Assembly (NCBI GenBank): GCA_014650475.1
Contig: BMVA01000002.1
Span: 372,001-436,000 of the forward strand
Origin: Streptomyces albogriseolus
Lineage (GTDB): Bacteria; Actinomycetota; Actinomycetes; Streptomycetales; Streptomycetaceae
Direction of reading: 5' to 3'
Length of the DNA: 64,000 nucleotides
Within the stretch, counting starts at the first letter, position 1. Each line of letters starts with the position of its first letter. Below the pieces are notes generated by a model, which worked only from the letters and a program-made list of their open reading frames with translations, had not been told where the DNA came from and ran no database searches. This document shows, in pieces, positions 61,664-64,000 of this stretch. Both the position numbers and the translations under genes were made by a program.

Positions 61664-61831
61664 ATGAGCGACGTCATCACGCACGAGCCGCGGCCCGTCG
61701 AGCACGAGCAGGTCGCCGCGGGTCACGGCAGGCACCGGGGGCCGGTCTCCACGCAGGAGCCGGAGACGTCCCCACGCGGCCGGCACCGCAAGCCGACCCA
61801 GGAGAACGACCGCGGGGAGCCGGCCGCCTGA
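61664..61831 (+). CDS. Small hydrophilic protein, 55 residues
   Basis: A 55-residue ORF beginning MSDVITHEPRPVEHEQVAAG and rich in His, Glu, Arg and Pro, with a repeated GRHR motif (GHGRHRGP and RGRHRKP). The codon third positions are almost all G or C, as in real genes of this genome. A stretch TTACGGGGTGAAAT lies upstream, giving only a weak ribosome site. No cysteine, membrane segment or known domain. It might be a conserved streptomycete small protein; a strong hairpin follows it. Confidence 0.6.
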   Translation: MSDVITHEPRPVEHEQVAAGHGRHRGPVSTQEPETSPRGRHRKPTQENDRGEPAA

Positions 61832-61872
61832 CCCAGGTCAGCCGGCCTCCCCTCCGCGGGTGGAACGGAAAG

Positions 61873-61908
61873 CACGGCCCCGATCGTCGTCCGACGGTCG
61901 GGGCCGTG
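61873..61908. terminator. Bidirectional terminator hairpin
   Basis: CACGGCCCCGA at 61873-61883 pairs perfectly with TCGGGGCCGTG at 61898-61908, with an inner CGTCG/CGACG pairing. It separates the small protein gene from the convergent MaoC-like gene. Confidence 0.85.
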
Positions 61909-61946
61909 GCCGTCCCCCCGTGCTCACCTCCGTGCTCACCCCGTGC

Positions 61947-62810
61947 TCACCCCTGGGTGAACTCCACCGTCGCGCCCGCCAGTACGGGCGCGTCCCCGCG
62001 TTCCACCGCCCCCACGGCCACCCGTACGGCGCCGTCCCCGCGCCACATCCGGATCCGCAGCGTCTCGCCCGGGTACGTCACCCCGGCGAACCGGACGGTC
62101 CAGGAGCGGACGCGGGTGACGTCACCGTCGAGAAGCGTGTCGACGACGGCCTTGAGGGTCATGCCGTAGGTGCACAGCCCGTGCAGCACCGGGCGGTCGA
62201 AACCGGCGCGGCGCGCGAACTCGGGGTCGGCGTGCAGGGGGTTGAGGTCGCCGGTGAGGCGGTAGAGCAGCGCCTGGTCCTCCCGTACGGGGCGCTCGAC
62301 GGTGCGGTCGGGGGCGCCCGGCTCCTCCGGTGCGCCCGCCGACGGCCCGCGGTCGCCGCCCCAGCCGCCCTCGCCGCGTACGTACACCTGCGCCTCGGCC
62401 GTCCACAGCGGGCCGTCCGCGTCGGCGGCGTCGCTGCGCAGGACCATCACCGCCGCCTTGCCCTTGTCGTGCACGGCGGTGATCCGGTCGGTGCGGGTGG
62501 CGGCGGCCCGCACGGGCAGGGGGCGGTGCACGCGGAGCGACTGGCCGCCGTGCAGCACACGGGCGAGGTCCACGTCGACGCCCGGCATGGACAGGGCCGC
62601 GATCACCCCGGGCGGGCCGCCGCCCGCGACGGTGGCGAAGCTCGGCAGGACGTGCAGCCGGGACTCGAGGGTGTAGCGCAGTTCGCGGGGGTCGGTGGCG
62701 GGGACGCCCGCGCCGATGCCGAGGTGGTAGAGCTGGACGTCCTCGGGGGTCCAGGAGATCTCGGTGGTGCGGGGCGCGGCGGCGAGCGCGCGTTCGGTGT
62801 CGACGGGCAT
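61947..62810 (-). CDS. MaoC-like double hot-dog dehydratase
   Basis: A 287-residue protein of the MaoC/(R)-hydratase 2 type. The N-terminal half is a hot-dog fold lacking the catalytic signature (DVQLYHLGIGAGVPATDPRELRY). The C-terminal half carries the hydratase motif TGDLNPLHADPEFARRAGFDRPVLHGLCTYG with the catalytic Asp and His. It should hydrate trans-2-enoyl-CoA substrates, as in peroxisomal-type multifunctional enzymes and mycobacterial HtdX/Y-like proteins. Gene is alone and leftward. Confidence 0.92.
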   Translation of the reverse strand: MPVDTERALAAAPRTTEISWTPEDVQLYHLGIGAGVPATDPRELRYTLESRLHVLPSFATVAGGGPPGVIAALSMPGVDVDLARVLHGGQSLRVHRPLPVRAAATRTDRITAVHDKGKAAVMVLRSDAADADGPLWTAEAQVYVRGEGGWGGDRGPSAGAPEEPGAPDRTVERPVREDQALLYRLTGDLNPLHADPEFARRAGFDRPVLHGLCTYGMTLKAVVDTLLDGDVTRVRSWTVRFAGVTYPGETLRIRMWRGDGAVRVAVGAVERGDAPVLAGATVEFTQG

Positions 62811-62964
62811 GTCGCTCCTGATCGCCGGGGGTGGTCCGGACCCGACCTGTATAGCCCGGCGTCCGGCGGCACGTCAGCCGGGGGGACCCAGGACATCCGT
62901 ACCGGTGCGGACCGTACGGACGGCTCTGTCGGGGGCGCCGGGCCGGGCCTACCGTCGACAGGGA

Positions 62965-63016
62965 CCGCACCCGGCCGGGTGCGGCGGACCGGACGTACGA
63001 CGACCGGACGTACGAC
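62965..63016 (+). repeat. Palindrome and 15-bp tandem repeat upstream of the sensor kinase gene
   Basis: CCGCACCCGGCCGGGTGCGG at 62965-62984 is a perfect 20-base palindrome. It is followed directly by two identical copies of GACCGGACGTACGAC (62987-63001 and 63002-63016). The kinase ATG is 15 bases further. The tandem repeats could be response-regulator sites; the palindrome could form a hairpin in the leader. Confidence 0.5.
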
Positions 63017-63031
63017 GACGGGGGCAGAGAC

Positions 63032-64000
63032 ATGTCGAAGACCACCTGCGAGACGTCCACGGAGGCCCGCGGTCCGCGCGGGCCGGGGCTCGGCCACCCG
63101 CGGCTGCTGCCCTGGCTGCTGCTCGCGATGGGCGCGTTCTCCAACCTCTTCCAGGGCACCACGCCCGACCCGTGGGTCGGCGCGGCGGGGCTGCTGGCCT
63201 TCAACTCCGTCTACGTCTACCTGGCGTTCACCACGCACCCGTGCGGCGCCCGGGACGCGGCGGCGCGGCGGGTGGCGCTCGGTCTGCTGGCCGCGGTGAC
63301 CTGCGCGCTCGCCGTCGCCTACGGCGGCGACTGGTTGCTGTACTTCCCGCTGCTGGGGCTGGCGACGGGCGTGGTGCTGCGCGGGCGGCCGCTGCTGGCC
63401 GTCGGCGGGGCGGTGACGGCGGTCGCGGGCGGGGTCTCCTGGTACCACGACGGCTGGGGCGGCCTCGACATCCTCTACGCGACCGCCGTCTCCGCGCTGG
63501 TGACGGCCACGATCGTGCGGCTGGCGGACACGGTGCGGGAGTTGCGGGAGGCGCGGCGGGAGCTGGCCCGGCGGGCCGTGGAGGAGGAGCGGCTGCGCTT
63601 CTCGCGCGACCTGCACGACCTGCTGGGACACACCATGTCGGTGATCGTGGTCAAGTCGGAGGCGGCCAGGCGGCTGGTGCCGCACGACCCCGAGGCGGCG
63701 CTGGCGCAGGTCACGGACATCGAGGCGGTCGGCCGGCAGGCGCTCACGGAGATCCGCGAGGCGGTGACGGGCTACCGGGAGGGCAGCCTGGACACCGAAC
63801 TGGACCGGGCCCGCTCGGCCCTCGCGGCGGCCGGCGTCGTCCCCGTGGTGCGCCGCTCGGGCCCGGCCCCGGGAGCGCGTACCGAGGTGCTGCTGGGCTG
63901 GGTGGTCCGTGAGGCGGTCACCAACGTCGTACGGCACAGCGGGGCGCGGCGCTGCGCGATCGCGATCGAGACGGACGGGGAACGGGCCCGGCTGACCGTC
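63032..64000 (+). CDS. Two-component sensor histidine kinase, HisKA_3 type (cut by window end)
   Basis: The first 323 codons of a NarL-partner type sensor kinase. Five or six membrane segments fill residues about 24-165, with only short loops outside. The dimerisation/phosphoacceptor domain is EEERLRFSRDLHDLLGHTMSVIVVKSEA, with the phosphorylated His in DLHD. The ATPase N-box REAVTNVVRHSGARR is present before the sequence stops. A response regulator gene is expected just beyond the window. ATG 63032 follows a GGGGGCAGAGA ribosome site. Its promoter region contains the repeats listed separately. Confidence 0.92.
   Translation, partial: MSKTTCETSTEARGPRGPGLGHPRLLPWLLLAMGAFSNLFQGTTPDPWVGAAGLLAFNSVYVYLAFTTHPCGARDAAARRVALGLLAAVTCALAVAYGGDWLLYFPLLGLATGVVLRGRPLLAVGGAVTAVAGGVSWYHDGWGGLDILYATAVSALVTATIVRLADTVRELREARRELARRAVEEERLRFSRDLHDLLGHTMSVIVVKSEAARRLVPHDPEAALAQVTDIEAVGRQALTEIREAVTGYREGSLDTELDRARSALAAAGVVPVVRRSGPAPGARTEVLLGWVVREAVTNVVRHSGARRCAIAIETDGERARLTV

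Noticed and set aside
1-64000. CRISPR arrays, riboswitches and complete tRNA genes
   Set aside because: No regularly spaced direct repeats, no recognisable cobalamin, TPP, SAM or glycine riboswitch core, and no full cloverleaf was found. Only the tRNA-like fragments near 7.25 kb came close.

Overview
The window looks like a chromosomal segment of a Streptomyces or a very close relative. GC content is very high, start codons are mixed ATG/GTG with occasional TTG and CTG, and it carries actinomycete-specific families: a conservon, a DUF5753/DUF397 pair, the RNase H/acid phosphatase fusion and a type A RNase P RNA. It is part core chromosome and part accessory region.

Region by region. (1) 0.3-9.1 kb: aldo/keto reductase; a 1553-residue Rhs polymorphic toxin with a C-terminal nuclease, followed by a DUF1963-like gene in the position of an immunity gene; tRNA-like fragments; an unknown 243-residue protein; a RelE/Phd-type toxin-antitoxin pair. 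(2) 9.0-17.1 kb: signalling block with an anti-sigma-like ATPase, an XRE/DUF5753 regulator with DUF397, a P450, and a full conservon (sensor kinase, roadblock, DUF742, GTPase, P450). The conservon P450 lacks the ExxR motif, as in CYP157. (3) 17.6-45.5 kb: a probable biosynthetic gene cluster. On the plus strand lie class II DAHP synthase, EntA-like dehydrogenase, PhzD-like isochorismatase, PhzE-like ADIC synthase, a second chorismate synthase and shikimate kinase, with a variant transaldolase upstream. Together they read as a route from erythrose-4-phosphate to 3-hydroxyanthranilate. On the minus strand, converging on it, are a LAL-type LuxR regulator, a zinc-type dehydrogenase, an SRPBCC protein, an AMP-dependent ligase, a nitrate transporter, an assimilatory nitrate reductase, two flavoprotein reductases, a carboxylesterase, an asparagine-synthase-type amidotransferase and a NAT-family acyltransferase. 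An old yellow enzyme and an MFS exporter diverge from the regulator. (4) 45.8-51.3 kb: PucR-type regulator, a transposase-derived protein with a degraded DDE site, a DsbA-like protein, a small RHH-like protein and a Rieske oxygenase. (5) 51.5-64 kb: mostly core genes: rnpB, EamA transporter, AraC and MerR regulators, YaaA, KDPG aldolase, RNase H/phosphatase, zinc-ribbon protein, Nif3-like protein, a beta-propeller-like unknown, a 55-residue protein, a MaoC protein and the start of a sensor kinase.

The most interesting system is region 3. The nitrate reductase operon makes nitrite but encodes no siroheme nitrite reductase domain. It sits beside an adenylating enzyme and a pathway to an ortho-aminophenol acid. 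This suggests, as a hypothesis only, that nitrite is used to build a nitrogen-nitrogen bond (diazo or triazinone type) on 3-hydroxyanthranilate or its amide.
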